Shown piece by piece: positions 8,799 through 16,919 of a stretch of DNA of 64,000 nt (the stretch's first letter is position 1; every line of letters begins with the position of its first letter). Under the pieces are notes generated by a model. It saw nothing but the letters and a program-made list of their open reading frames with translations. It made no database searches and was not told the DNA's origin. This DNA is from Dyadobacter chenhuakuii (GTDB lineage: Bacteria > Bacteroidota > Bacteroidia > Cytophagales > Spirosomataceae). The stretch is from the NCBI RefSeq assembly GCF_023821985.2, contig NZ_CP098805.1, forward strand, positions 3,162,001-3,226,000, read 5' to 3'. Made by a program: the position numbers and the translations under genes.

Positions 8799-9842
8799 TT
8801 GAAAAAATTAGCACTTCTGCTTCATAAAGTAACGCATTGGGAATACTGGCCATTCGGCATCGTTTACATTCCGATGCACTTCGTCTGGTTTTATTACTCC
8901 TTCCGGGCTAGGTCTTTCTTTTTCTTCAATGCATCAAATCCGACCATCAAAAATGGTGGTTTCCTAATGGAATCGAAAAAGGAAATTTATGATATCCTTC
9001 CCGATCAATATTATCCAAAAACCATTCTGGTAAGGCTTGGTGATATTTTTGAAACGGTTGCAGAAGAATGTGTCCGGGTCGGGTTACATTATCCGCTGAT
9101 CGCTAAACCGGATATCGGAATGCGCGGAATGGCTGTGCAAAAGTTGGAAACGGATACAGATCTTGCAATGTATTTCAAAAAGGCTGACTTTAACTTTCTG
9201 ATCCAGGAGTTCGTTGACTTGCCCAACGAAGTAGGGATTTTCTACGTCCGCGAGCCGGATCAAAGCCAAGGAAAAATTACCGGGATAGTCGCCAAAGAAT
9301 ATCTCATCGTGACTGGCGACGGAAAATCGAGTTTAAGAAATCTCGTTGAAAGCAATCCGCGTTACCATTTACAATTGGGTGCGCTTTCAAGAATGTATGG
9401 TGAAAAATTGCTCGACATTCCGGCACGCGGTGAACTGGTTAATCTGGTCCCTTATGGAAACCATGCGCGGGGTTCCAGGTTTATCAATGCAACGCATCTC
9501 GCAACGGACCGGCTTACCGAAACCATCAATAAGCTCTGCACGCAGGTGCCGCACTTCTATTATGGGAGGCTGGATATCAAATATAACACATGGGAAGAAC
9601 TTGAAAATGGACAAAACATTTCCATCATTGAGCTCAATGGCGCAGGCAGCGAACCCACGCACATTTACGATCCCGGACAATCCATTTTTGTAGCCTGGAA
9701 AGAAATTAGCAGACATTTCGGAATGCTTTTCAGGATCAGCATGCAGAATTACAAAAAAGGATTTCCTTTTCTGACGTTTCAGGAAGGTCTGGAAATGTTC
9801 AGGCAAAACAGCCTGCACGTGCGGAAATTAGAGAACTTTTGA
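8799..9842 (+). CDS. ATP-grasp domain protein (D-Ala-D-Ala ligase-like)
   Basis: The 347-residue reading frame uses a TTG start at 8799 (18 bases after the NRDE stop); the conserved-looking HWEYWPFGIVYIP stretch lies before the first in-frame ATG, which supports the TTG. ATP-grasp features follow: PLIAKPDIGMRGMAVQK (lysine and glycine-rich loop, about 103-119), LIQEFVDLPNEVGIFY (acidic nucleotide-binding segment) and a metal-binding IIELNGAGSEPTHIYD near residue 270. The family joins a carboxylate to an amine or other nucleophile with ATP. Substrate is unknown. The next gene, 6 bases downstream, encodes a LysE-like exporter, so ligation and export of an amino-acid-like product is conceivable (inference). 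Confidence 0.75.
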   Translation: MKKLALLLHKVTHWEYWPFGIVYIPMHFVWFYYSFRARSFFFFNASNPTIKNGGFLMESKKEIYDILPDQYYPKTILVRLGDIFETVAEECVRVGLHYPLIAKPDIGMRGMAVQKLETDTDLAMYFKKADFNFLIQEFVDLPNEVGIFYVREPDQSQGKITGIVAKEYLIVTGDGKSSLRNLVESNPRYHLQLGALSRMYGEKLLDIPARGELVNLVPYGNHARGSRFINATHLATDRLTETINKLCTQVPHFYYGRLDIKYNTWEELENGQNISIIELNGAGSEPTHIYDPGQSIFVAWKEISRHFGMLFRISMQNYKKGFPFLTFQEGLEMFRQNSLHVRKLENF

Positions 9843-9847
9843 AATAA

Positions 9848-10498
9848 ATGAGAAGTCTGAAAAATCTGGGCGTTGGATTCCTGGTCAGCTTAGTAGGCTC
9901 ATTACCAATGGGTTATATAAATATTGTAGCACTTAAAGTGTTTGATACGCAAGGCTTACCTGCGCTGATCTCCTTTTTGCTGGGCGTGGTGACCATTGAA
10001 TTTTTCCTCATCCTGCTAACGCTTAAAGGCGCGCAATGGCTGCTTAATCATGAAAAAATCGTCAAAGCGGCGGAATTGCTTTCCATCGTATTCATTGTGC
10101 TAATCGCATTATCCTTTTACACTGAGCCAGCGAATGCTGCCACGGGCGACAACATTTCAAGCCATTTCCTGGTTGCCTATCCCCCGCTGGTGCTTGGGCT
10201 TTTTCTTAATGCGATCAATTTTGTTCAGGTTCCATTCTGGACTGGCTGGAATGTCTATCTGATCAACGCAGCGCTGATCAATGTAAAAGGCAAACAAAAG
10301 TATGCTTACGTAACCGGCACATCGGTCGGAACATTCAGCGGCATCTTGGTTTTTGTGTTGTTTTTCCAACAGCTTTTTCAAAAGGCCTCGGGGTTCAGTT
10401 CGCAGCTGGCTTACCACTTTTTTCCGGCCATAATGCTGCTATTGGCTGCTTTTCAGGCATTTAAGTTTTATAAAAAACATTACCAAACTCAGGGATAG
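9848..10498 (+). CDS. LysE-like membrane transporter
   Basis: This 216-residue hydrophobic protein has about six membrane segments and the N-terminal pattern GFLVSLVGSLPMGYINIVALKV, which resembles the LysE/RhtB amino acid exporter fold (the first helix ends in a conserved P-x-G). Its ATG starts 6 bases after the ATP-grasp stop, making it the last gene of the DinB-NRDE-ATP-grasp run. It would act in the inner membrane, probably exporting an amino acid or small amide. Its last 10 bases overlap the end of the convergent DUF1343 gene. Confidence 0.72.
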   Translation: MRSLKNLGVGFLVSLVGSLPMGYINIVALKVFDTQGLPALISFLLGVVTIEFFLILLTLKGAQWLLNHEKIVKAAELLSIVFIVLIALSFYTEPANAATGDNISSHFLVAYPPLVLGLFLNAINFVQVPFWTGWNVYLINAALINVKGKQKYAYVTGTSVGTFSGILVFVLFFQQLFQKASGFSSQLAYHFFPAIMLLLAAFQAFKFYKKHYQTQG

Positions 10499-11757
10499 AT
10501 CAGATATTTCTTGCGCATATCCTTGTAATTTCCCAGTCCGGGCTCCCAGCTTTTGCGAATCTCTTCCTCAGAAACACCCGCAATAATCTGCTTTTTTAAA
10601 TTTTCAGTGCCAGCTAATTTGTCGAAGTTGCCCATTTGCTTGCTTTGGCTCATGTCAAAAAACCTGGCTTTTTCGGGATAGGCTTTGTACATATCCATGA
10701 TCCATGCGAGATTCAGTTTTCCTGATTTTTCGAGTTTAGCAATGTCGTATTTCCGCAGATCGAGCCCGTAGCACTCCTGATCCATATGCAATGGCGATTC
10801 GCTCATGCCTTTGATGCTTTTCGGCTTAAAAACAAAATCGTATTTTCCTTTCAGTAACGGTGCGCCTAAAACGGTAAAGGGCATGTAAGTCCCGCGTCCC
10901 TGACTGATAATGGTGCCTTCAAACATGCAGATATGCGGGTAAAGCATTACAGACTGCTGTGTGTTCAAGTTTGGCGATGGCATCACCGGCAATGTATATG
11001 GCGTTTTGTGGTCATAGTTGGCCACTTTAATGATCTTCAATTTGCATTGCATTTTGTTTGGCAGCCAGCCTTCGCCATTGATCATCTGCGCAAATTCGGC
11101 GATGGTCAAGCCATGCGAAACGGGAATTTTATACATCCCGATGCCCGAACGCAAATGATCTTCCAGGATCGGACCGTCCACCAGGAAACCGTTCGGGTTA
11201 GGGCGGTCAAGGATGAGCATCTCCTTGTTTGTCTCGGCGCAAGCCTCCATCACATGTCCTAATGTGTTGATATATGTATAAAAACGAGCCCCAACGTCCT
11301 GAATGTCAAAGATCATCAGGTCTATACCGGCCATTTGTTCCTTAGTAGGCTTCTTTTGCTTGCCATAGAGTGAAATCGCAGGGATGCCCGTTTTAGGATC
11401 CACGCTGTCGCTCACTTTATCGCCGTTGCTGGCCGTTCCCCGAAAACCATGTTCCGGACCGAATATCATCACCACATTCACACCCAATGCCACCAGGCTG
11501 TCTACAATCGGTGTTTTCCCAATGATGGAAGTCTGGTTAACCAATATCCCGATCTTTTTCCCTTTCAGATAATCCAGATATTCCGAAACCTGATCTGCTC
11601 CTGTAACCGGCGACTTGGCAGATGCCACCGGATTTTTACCAACATTTAAAGAATCACCTTCCGTTATGGCAGGCGTCTTTTGTGAGGAAGAATTAACGCA
11701 GTTGCTGAACAAGCAGATGCATAGTGTGAGGCATAGTAAGGTGGAAATTGATTTCAT
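10489..11757 (-). CDS. DUF1343 exo-beta-N-acetylmuramidase-like lipoprotein
   Basis: This 422-residue exported protein starts MKSISTLLCLTLCICLF and has a Cys at position 20 (SNC) that may be a lipid anchor, although Asn at -1 is unusual. The mature part matches DUF1343, the family of the exo-N-acetylmuramidase NamZ: KKIGILVNQTSIIGKT, MIFGPEHGFRGTASNGDKV, DLMIFDIQDVGARFYTYI, and LDRPNPNGFLVDGPIL. It would remove non-reducing terminal MurNAc from peptidoglycan fragments in the periplasm or at the surface. It sits 17 bases after the radical SAM gene on the same strand, and its 3' end overlaps the LysE-like gene by 10 bases in convergent orientation. Confidence 0.85.
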   Translation of the reverse strand: MKSISTLLCLTLCICLFSNCVNSSSQKTPAITEGDSLNVGKNPVASAKSPVTGADQVSEYLDYLKGKKIGILVNQTSIIGKTPIVDSLVALGVNVVMIFGPEHGFRGTASNGDKVSDSVDPKTGIPAISLYGKQKKPTKEQMAGIDLMIFDIQDVGARFYTYINTLGHVMEACAETNKEMLILDRPNPNGFLVDGPILEDHLRSGIGMYKIPVSHGLTIAEFAQMINGEGWLPNKMQCKLKIIKVANYDHKTPYTLPVMPSPNLNTQQSVMLYPHICMFEGTIISQGRGTYMPFTVLGAPLLKGKYDFVFKPKSIKGMSESPLHMDQECYGLDLRKYDIAKLEKSGKLNLAWIMDMYKAYPEKARFFDMSQSKQMGNFDKLAGTENLKKQIIAGVSEEEIRKSWEPGLGNYKDMRKKYLIYP

Positions 11758-11774
11758 TGGATTCAGGATTAATT

Positions 11775-12827
11775 TTAGAATAAGCGCATTTGTCCGGCCC
11801 GCATAAATTGCGTCGTATCGAGGCCTGGCAACACGGCATCCTTGAAATGTTTACGGCAGGCATGCGCGTGAAGCTGCCTGATATTTTCTGCAAAGTTACC
11901 TTCGCCAACCATTCTGCGACCAAATTGAGAGTCATTCAAATTGCCTCCGTGACATTCCGCGATCTGGTTCAGGACTTTCGCCGCGCGGTCAGGAAAGTGG
12001 TGATGGATCCATTCTTCAAACAAAGTGGAAATGGCACCATTCAGCCTCACAATCGTATAATTGGCCCATAATGCGCCGTTTTCAGCAGCCGCCTGCACAA
12101 TTGCAGGAATTTCGTGATCATTTAATCCCGGAATGATCGGCGCGGTCATTACGCCCATTGGCACACCCGCTTCGTGCAGGGCCTTCACAACCTGTAACCT
12201 GCGTTTTCCCGTCACAGTCCTCGGTTCCAATGCGCTGCGCAAATCTTCATTTAATGATGTGATGGAAATTGCGCCGTGTACCAGGTTCAGCTTTGCCAGC
12301 TTTTCCAACACGTCCAAATCCCTGAGTACCAAAGCATTTTTGGTCAAAACACTCACCGGATTGCGATATCTGAGGCAGATTTCCAGCATTTGCCTGGTTA
12401 AGCGATATTTTTTCTCGCCAGGCTGGTAGCAATCCGTGTTTCCTGAAAAATGAATGACCTTAGGCTCCCAATTTTTCGAATTGAAAAGCTTTTCAAGCAA
12501 CTGAGGGGCGTTTTTCTTAACAATGATCTTCGTTTCGAAATCCAGCCCGGCAGAATAGCCCCAGTATTCGTGGGAATTGCGTGCGTAGCAATAAATACAT
12601 CCGTGTTCGCAGCCCCGGTAAGGATTAATGGAATGAAAATGACCCAGATCCGGGCTATCCGTAACGCTGAGCAATGTTTTGGAATGCTCTTCGATAAACT
12701 GCGTTTTCGGGTTCACCGCCGGTTCTTCCCACTGCTGCCAATCCTCCGATATGTATTCTATTTCATGCTTAAAAAATTTGTTATGGGTGTTAATAGCAGC
12801 CCCCCGGCCCCTAGCCCTGTTGTCCAT
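11775..12827 (-). CDS. PA0069/Rv2578c-family radical SAM protein
   Basis: This 350-residue cytoplasmic enzyme has a radical SAM 4Fe-4S motif CEHGCIYCYARNSH (Cys spacing CxxxCxxC) at about residue 72-85, followed by IHFSGNTDCYQPGEKKY, typical of the spore-photoproduct-lyase-like PA0069/Rv2578c group. The C-terminal HFPDRAAKVLNQI segment also fits the family. The reaction is not established for this group. It lies downstream of the M42 peptidase, separated by a long repeat-built hairpin, and 17 bases upstream of the DUF1343 gene with which it is probably co-transcribed. Confidence 0.85.
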   Translation of the reverse strand: MDNRARGRGAAINTHNKFFKHEIEYISEDWQQWEEPAVNPKTQFIEEHSKTLLSVTDSPDLGHFHSINPYRGCEHGCIYCYARNSHEYWGYSAGLDFETKIIVKKNAPQLLEKLFNSKNWEPKVIHFSGNTDCYQPGEKKYRLTRQMLEICLRYRNPVSVLTKNALVLRDLDVLEKLAKLNLVHGAISITSLNEDLRSALEPRTVTGKRRLQVVKALHEAGVPMGVMTAPIIPGLNDHEIPAIVQAAAENGALWANYTIVRLNGAISTLFEEWIHHHFPDRAAKVLNQIAECHGGNLNDSQFGRRMVGEGNFAENIRQLHAHACRKHFKDAVLPGLDTTQFMRAGQMRLF

Positions 12828-12853
12828 GTTTGGTTGATGATGAAGTGTAATTT

Positions 12854-12914
12854 TGAATGACTGAATGATTGAATGACTGAATGTTTAATATTCAGTCATT
12901 CAGTCATTCAATCA
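12854..12914. repeat. 8-bp tandem repeats arranged as a large hairpin
   Basis: Left arm: TGAATGAC, TGAATGAT, TGAATGAC, TGAATG (12854-12883). Right arm: ATTCAGTC, ATTCAGTC, ATTCAATC, ATT (12890-12916), so the arms are complementary with about a 6-base loop. The right arm reaches the stop codon of the M42 peptidase gene. It may slow or end transcription between M42 and the radical SAM gene, although no T-run follows. Confidence 0.75.
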
Positions 12915-13985
12915 TTATTTTATATAACGAAAGTCCTCGTCGCCTTTTAGCGACAGCAATACGTCGTACATGAGTTGGATTACATTCTGAACGTCCTCTT
13001 TGTGAACCATTTCCACGGTGGTGTGCATGTATTTCAGCGGAAGTGATATCAACGCCGAGGCGATGCCTTCGGTTGAGTAGGCAAATGAATCCGTATCGGT
13101 TCCTGTCGAACGGCTTACTGCCTGGCGCTGGAACGGGATCTTTTTCTCGTCGGCAATGCGGATCAGCATATCGCGCACATTGTTCTGCACAGCAGGTCCG
13201 TAGCAGATTACCGGCCCGCCACCGCTTTTCAGATCGCCCTGCTCCTTCTTGTTGTACATGGGCGACTGCGTGTCGTGCGTTACATCTGTAACGATGGCCA
13301 GATTGGGCTTTAAACGCCGCGCGATCATTTCCGCTCCGCGTAATCCGATCTCTTCCTGCACGGCATTCACCACATATAATGTAAAGGGCAGTCGAACATT
13401 ATTCTCATGCAGCATCCGCGCCACTTCGGCTATCATGAAACCGCCCATTCTGTTGTCCAGTGCGCGTCCCAGGTAATATTTGTCATTCAATTCATCCAGC
13501 CCGTCTGCAAACGTGGCAACCGTTCCCACGTGAATGCCCATTTCGAAAACTTCGTCCTTTTTGGAGGCGCCCACGTCGATGAACAATTCATGCACTTTGG
13601 GAACGGCATCCTTGGCGACGTCCCTGACGTGTATCGCAGGCCAGCCGAAAACTCCTTTTACAACGCCTTTTGCCGTGTGCAAATTCACGCGCATGGAAGG
13701 TGCAATGATCGCATCCGAGCCTCCGTTGCGGCGCACATGAATGTAACCGTCATCTGTAATGTAGTTCACAAACCACGAAATCTCATCCGAATGTGCTTCG
13801 ATTACAACTTTGTAGTCCTGGCCTCCGCCGATCACGCCCACAGCCGTTCCGTAGACGTCCACAATGGTGTCTTCAATGTAAGGCTTGATGTAATCCAGCC
13901 ATATCTGCTGACCACTTGCTTCGAAGCCGGTCGGCGATGCATTGTTCAGGTATTTATAAAGAAACTCTCTGCTTTGGTCTGACAT
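12915..13985 (-). CDS. M42-family metallopeptidase (aminopeptidase-like)
   Basis: This 356-residue protein begins at the ATG at 13985 (MSDQSREFLYKYLNNASPTGFE); an in-frame TTG nine bases upstream is less likely. M42 binuclear metal-site residues are visible: VIEAHSDEISWFV (His and Asp), ALDNRMGGFMIAEV, VQEEIGLRGAEM (catalytic Glu and metal Glu), IVTDVTHDTQ and the C-terminal STGTDTDSFAYS with MHTTVEMVHKED. These peptidases (TET/FrvX/YsdC group) form large cytoplasmic aminopeptidase assemblies that finish peptide breakdown. There is no signal peptide. Downstream is a repeat-built hairpin and then a radical SAM gene. Confidence 0.92.
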   Translation of the reverse strand: MSDQSREFLYKYLNNASPTGFEASGQQIWLDYIKPYIEDTIVDVYGTAVGVIGGGQDYKVVIEAHSDEISWFVNYITDDGYIHVRRNGGSDAIIAPSMRVNLHTAKGVVKGVFGWPAIHVRDVAKDAVPKVHELFIDVGASKKDEVFEMGIHVGTVATFADGLDELNDKYYLGRALDNRMGGFMIAEVARMLHENNVRLPFTLYVVNAVQEEIGLRGAEMIARRLKPNLAIVTDVTHDTQSPMYNKKEQGDLKSGGGPVICYGPAVQNNVRDMLIRIADEKKIPFQRQAVSRSTGTDTDSFAYSTEGIASALISLPLKYMHTTVEMVHKEDVQNVIQLMYDVLLSLKGDEDFRYIK

Positions 13986-14039
13986 ATTTATCAAAATTAC
14001 TTACTAAAAAATGCTGTTAAACAACGCCTTAATCAGCGC

Positions 14040-14372
14040 TTAATGTTGTTTCAAATAGCCCCAGAAAGCCCATAACCGTCTTTTTTTAAGATAATCCAGA
14101 TCGGCCTGATGCTGATATGCCTCCCGCTCGAAAGAAATGTGGAGATAGGCGAGATAATGCTTTTTGTACTGGATCAGGCGGACTAAATATTCGGCAAAAT
14201 ACCAAATATAAAAGAGAATCAAACCCAATTCAAGCTGTTGCCGCAAATGGATTCGCTCGTGGTTGATCAGGAAGCGGCTGCATGGTTTTCTTTTAACCAA
14301 AATGAATGGAAACAACGCCATACCCTCCACCCAAAGGAAAGAAACATTCAATAAAAATCCTTTGAATTTCAT
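14040..14372 (-). CDS. Very small putative zincin-like membrane protein (HExxH)
   Basis: Started at the ATG at 14372 the protein has 110 residues. A hydrophobic N-terminal segment (FLLNVSFLWVEGMALFPFIL) is followed by NHERIHLRQQLELG, an HExxH zinc-peptidase motif, then another hydrophobic segment (LILFYIWYFAEYLVRL) and an acidic SFEREAYQH that could supply the third metal ligand. Architecture recalls the core of M48/M56-type membrane peptidases reduced to a minimum. I do not recognise a named family. The gene follows greA on the same strand, but a terminator lies between them. Proteolytic activity is inference from the motif only. Confidence 0.65.
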   Translation of the reverse strand: MKFKGFLLNVSFLWVEGMALFPFILVKRKPCSRFLINHERIHLRQQLELGLILFYIWYFAEYLVRLIQYKKHYLAYLHISFEREAYQHQADLDYLKKRRLWAFWGYLKQH

Positions 14373-14400
14373 AGCGGCGACCGTGATCCAAACCAATTTA

Positions 14401-14435
14401 AAACAAAAATGTTGGATTGCGAATGATCCAACATT
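14401..14435 (-). terminator. Intrinsic terminator after greA
   Basis: Read on the minus strand, AATGTTGGAT pairs with ATCCAACATT around an 8-base loop and is followed by TTTGTTTT. It lies 35 bases after the greA stop. A third copy of the arm (AATCCAACAT) sits just upstream at 14440-14449. Confidence 0.75.
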
Positions 14436-14469
14436 CTCCAATCCAACATCCTATTTATGTCTTATGAAA

Positions 14470-14952
14470 TTACTCGCTGAACCTGCTGATATCCAGGACT
14501 TCAAATTCCATCAATCCCGCAGGGACCTTAATTTCCGTTGTATCTCCTACTTTTTTACCCAGCAAACCTTTCCCGATCGGCGATCCCACGGAGATCTTGC
14601 CTGTTTTCAGGTCCGCCTCTTCTTCTGAAACCAAAGTATATGTCACTTCCATTCCATTTTTCCGGTTTTTGATCTTCACTTTGGAAAGCACCGCAACCTG
14701 CGAAGTGTCAATCGATGATTCATCGATCACCCGCGCATTGGACATGATCTCTTCAAGCTTGGCAATTTTCATTTCATGCATTCCCTGCGCATCCTTCGCC
14801 GCGTCATATTCTGCATTCTCGCTCAAATCGCCCTTATCCCGCGCTTCTGCAATCTGTTTTGCAATCTCCGTGCGGCCTTTTGTTTTCATATCATTCAGCT
14901 CATTCCTCAGCTTATTTAATCCTTCTTCCGTATAGTATGAAATTTTAGCCAT
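14470..14952 (-). CDS. greA: Transcription elongation factor GreA
   Basis: This 160-residue protein has the GreA length and layout: an N-terminal coiled coil (about 8-76) with LRNELNDMKTKGRTEIAKQI and the acidic tip DLSENAEYDAAKD, whose Asp/Glu residues assist RNA cleavage in the RNA polymerase secondary channel, then the C-terminal FKBP-like domain with VGSPIGKGLLGKKVGD. It rescues backtracked RNA polymerase in the cytoplasm. The 5' region on the minus strand is long and holds two hairpins followed by a T-run, which could act as an attenuator. Confidence 0.95.
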   Translation of the reverse strand: MAKISYYTEEGLNKLRNELNDMKTKGRTEIAKQIAEARDKGDLSENAEYDAAKDAQGMHEMKIAKLEEIMSNARVIDESSIDTSQVAVLSKVKIKNRKNGMEVTYTLVSEEEADLKTGKISVGSPIGKGLLGKKVGDTTEIKVPAGLMEFEVLDISRFSE

Positions 14953-14998
14953 GACCTTAAATTGGTTTACAATCCTTTAAATTTTTGAAAGTTTGAAT

Positions 14999-15050
14999 AA
15001 AAAAAAAGAACGGCTCTAAGACCGCTCTACAAGAGTTACAACACTCGTAG
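14999..15050 (-). promoter_or_regulatory. Candidate attenuator or small RNA in the greA leader
   Basis: On the minus strand a first hairpin (15050-15027; arms CTAC-GAGT and ACTC-GTAG with a 2-base bulge) is followed by a second (AGCGG / CCGTT, 15026-15009) and then a run of nine Ts (15007-14999). The terminator-like structure lies about 47 bases before the greA start, so transcripts starting further upstream could end here. Confidence 0.45.
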
Positions 15051-15124
15051 TAGAAGGCTAGAAAACCTTATCTTTTCGGTTCGTATATGATTTCGTCTGT
15101 ATCATAATTTTCTGTTAAGAACGA

Positions 15125-15132
15125 CAAAAATA
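15125..15132 (-). promoter_or_regulatory. Possible -7 box for the greA leader
   Basis: Minus-strand TATTTTTG matches TAnnTTTG exactly. A transcript from about 15118 would run through the two hairpins before greA. No TTTG is seen at the expected -33 distance. Confidence 0.35.
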
Positions 15133-15184
15133 ACAATATTTGTAAATGGTATCACCATTTTTTATCCAAAAGCGGTAACAAACT

Positions 15185-16105
15185 ATGTCAACCCCGTTAA
15201 GAATAATTTTCATGGGAACGCCCGAATTTGCGGTCCCGAGTTTAAAAAGTCTGGTCGAAAGCAATTCTAATGTTGTGGCTGTCATAACTGTTCCCGACAA
15301 GCCCGCAGGCCGCGGACAGAAGCAAACCGCATCGCCTGTTAAGCTATACGCAGAAGCGCAGGGCATTCCCGTTTTACAACCCGAAAAATTGAAAAATCCT
15401 GAGTTTCTAGAAGAGCTCAGGTCCTATAAAGCAGACTTGCAGGTCGTGGTCGCATTCCGCATGCTGCCCGAAGTCGTATGGAGCATGCCACCGAAAGGAA
15501 CATTCAATTTACACAGTTCACTCCTCCCGCAATATCGCGGCGCGGCGCCCATTAACTGGGCCGTCATCAACGGGGAAACCGAAACCGGCGTCACAACATT
15601 CTTTATTGAAAAAGACATTGATACCGGAAAGATTATTTTCCAGGACAAGGAACCCATCCACCGGGAAGATGACGCGGGCTCTTTATATGAACGATTGATG
15701 GAAAAAGGCGCGAGACTAGTTGTAAAGACTGTAAGAGCGATCGAGGCAGGCAATTATCCGCAGGAACCGCAGGAAGAGCCCGCCGAAATCCGCACCGCCC
15801 CCAAAATTTTCCGGGAGACCTGCGAAATCGACTGGCAAAAACCCGCATCAGCAATCCATAACTTCATTCGCGGCCTTTCTCCCTACCCCGCCGCCTGGAC
15901 AACCCTTAACGGACTGTCGTGCAAAATCTTCAAATCGAGCATCGTCGAGTTTGAAGCCAACGACACCCCAGGCCAGTTCCGGACAGACAGCAAATCCTAT
16001 CTTTACTTCAAGACAGGCGACGGCTGGCTATCCATCGAAGTTTTGCAACTGGAAGGAAAGAAACGAATGGAGATCGGGGATTTTTTAAGGGGAAACAGGC
16101 TTTGA
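15185..16105 (+). CDS. fmt: Methionyl-tRNA formyltransferase
   Basis: This 306-residue cytoplasmic enzyme formylates initiator Met-tRNA with 10-formyl-tetrahydrofolate. The N-terminal Rossmann domain starts with IIFMGTPEFAVPSL. The catalytic triad is in place: Asn108 and His110 in FNLHSSLLPQYRGAAPI, and Asp146 in KDIDTGKII. The C-terminal tRNA-binding OB domain follows (about 205-306) with RGLSPYPAAWT. Length is normal. folA lies downstream, so folate-linked functions are close to each other, but a transposase gene and a repeat array have come between. Confidence 0.96.
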   Translation: MSTPLRIIFMGTPEFAVPSLKSLVESNSNVVAVITVPDKPAGRGQKQTASPVKLYAEAQGIPVLQPEKLKNPEFLEELRSYKADLQVVVAFRMLPEVVWSMPPKGTFNLHSSLLPQYRGAAPINWAVINGETETGVTTFFIEKDIDTGKIIFQDKEPIHREDDAGSLYERLMEKGARLVVKTVRAIEAGNYPQEPQEEPAEIRTAPKIFRETCEIDWQKPASAIHNFIRGLSPYPAAWTTLNGLSCKIFKSSIVEFEANDTPGQFRTDSKSYLYFKTGDGWLSIEVLQLEGKKRMEIGDFLRGNRL

Positions 16106-16150
16106 ATAAGCAGTCTCCAAGCATTCATTACACACTATAACTTTATCAAA

Positions 16151-16612
16151 ATGGCGGACACTTTTTCACAAGTTCATTTACATTTCGTTTTTACACCCAA
16201 ATTCCGGGCATCTCTTATCCATACTTCCTGGGAAGCTGATTTGCACAAATACATTACCGGCATCACCAGAAAGAATACGCATAAAATGCTTGCAATCAAT
16301 GGCACTGAAGACCATGTGCACATGCTGATAGGATTTCAGACTACGCAATCCATCGCAGCATTCATGCAGGACGTCAAAGCCGACTCGTCGCAATGGATTA
16401 ATAACAACAGGTTTTGCAAAACGAGATTCGAATGGCAGGCAGGATATGGTGTTTTCTCATATAGCAAGTCCAGCGTAGACTCCGTTATCCAGTACATTTT
16501 AAATCAAAAAGAGCACCACCGGAAGATGAGTTTTCTTGACGAGTATAAGTTGATGTTGGAAAAATTCGGAGTGGATTACAAGGAAGAATACATTTTCAAA
16601 GCCCCGGAATGA
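16151..16612 (+). CDS. IS200/IS605-like Y1 transposase (REP-associated, RAYT-like)
   Basis: This 153-residue single-domain HUH nuclease has the metal-binding motif His55-Val-His57 in TEDHVHMLIG and the catalytic Tyr115 in VIQYILNQ, with Gln119 four residues on, as in IS200/IS605 TnpA. FEWQAGYGVFSYSKSSVD is typical of the Bacteroidota branch. Such enzymes nick single-stranded DNA at hairpins. The gene is complete and could be active. No paired TnpB and no clear hairpin on the left side (16106-16150) are seen; instead, about 17 palindromic REP-like units begin just after its stop codon, which is the arrangement of REP-associated tyrosine transposases. Whether it mobilises itself or only the repeats is not known. 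Confidence 0.88.
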   Translation: MADTFSQVHLHFVFTPKFRASLIHTSWEADLHKYITGITRKNTHKMLAINGTEDHVHMLIGFQTTQSIAAFMQDVKADSSQWINNNRFCKTRFEWQAGYGVFSYSKSSVDSVIQYILNQKEHHRKMSFLDEYKLMLEKFGVDYKEEYIFKAPE

Positions 16613-16867
16613 CAATAGGCAACCCCGGAGAGATAGATTTTTGGCAGAAAAGCAATTACCAGCCCAATCCCGGAGGGATATAATATCGGTAGCAGCAGCG
16701 GTCATCAACATTAAGGCAATCCCGGAGGGATGCAATATTGGTAGAAACGATCATCAACAATAGGCAATCCCAGAGGGATATAATATCGGTAGCAAAATAG
16801 TTAGGACGGAAATAATAAATCCCGGAGGGATGTAATATCGGTAGCAAAATAATTTATACGAAAAAAT

Positions 16868-16919
16868 AAATCCCGGAGGGATGTCACGGGACACTCTATG
16901 TTACATCCCTCCGGGATTT
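16868..16919. repeat. Centre of symmetry of the repeat array
   Basis: AAATCCCGGAGGGATGT (16868-16884) and its exact complement ACATCCCTCCGGGATTT (16903-16919) flank 18 unique-looking bases (16885-16902). This is where forward units meet reverse units; both inner units have lost their ordinary tails. Confidence 0.9.

Noticed and set aside
13407..13982. 191-residue plus-strand open frame
   Set aside because: It is fully antisense to the M42 peptidase gene, whose metal-binding motifs are intact.
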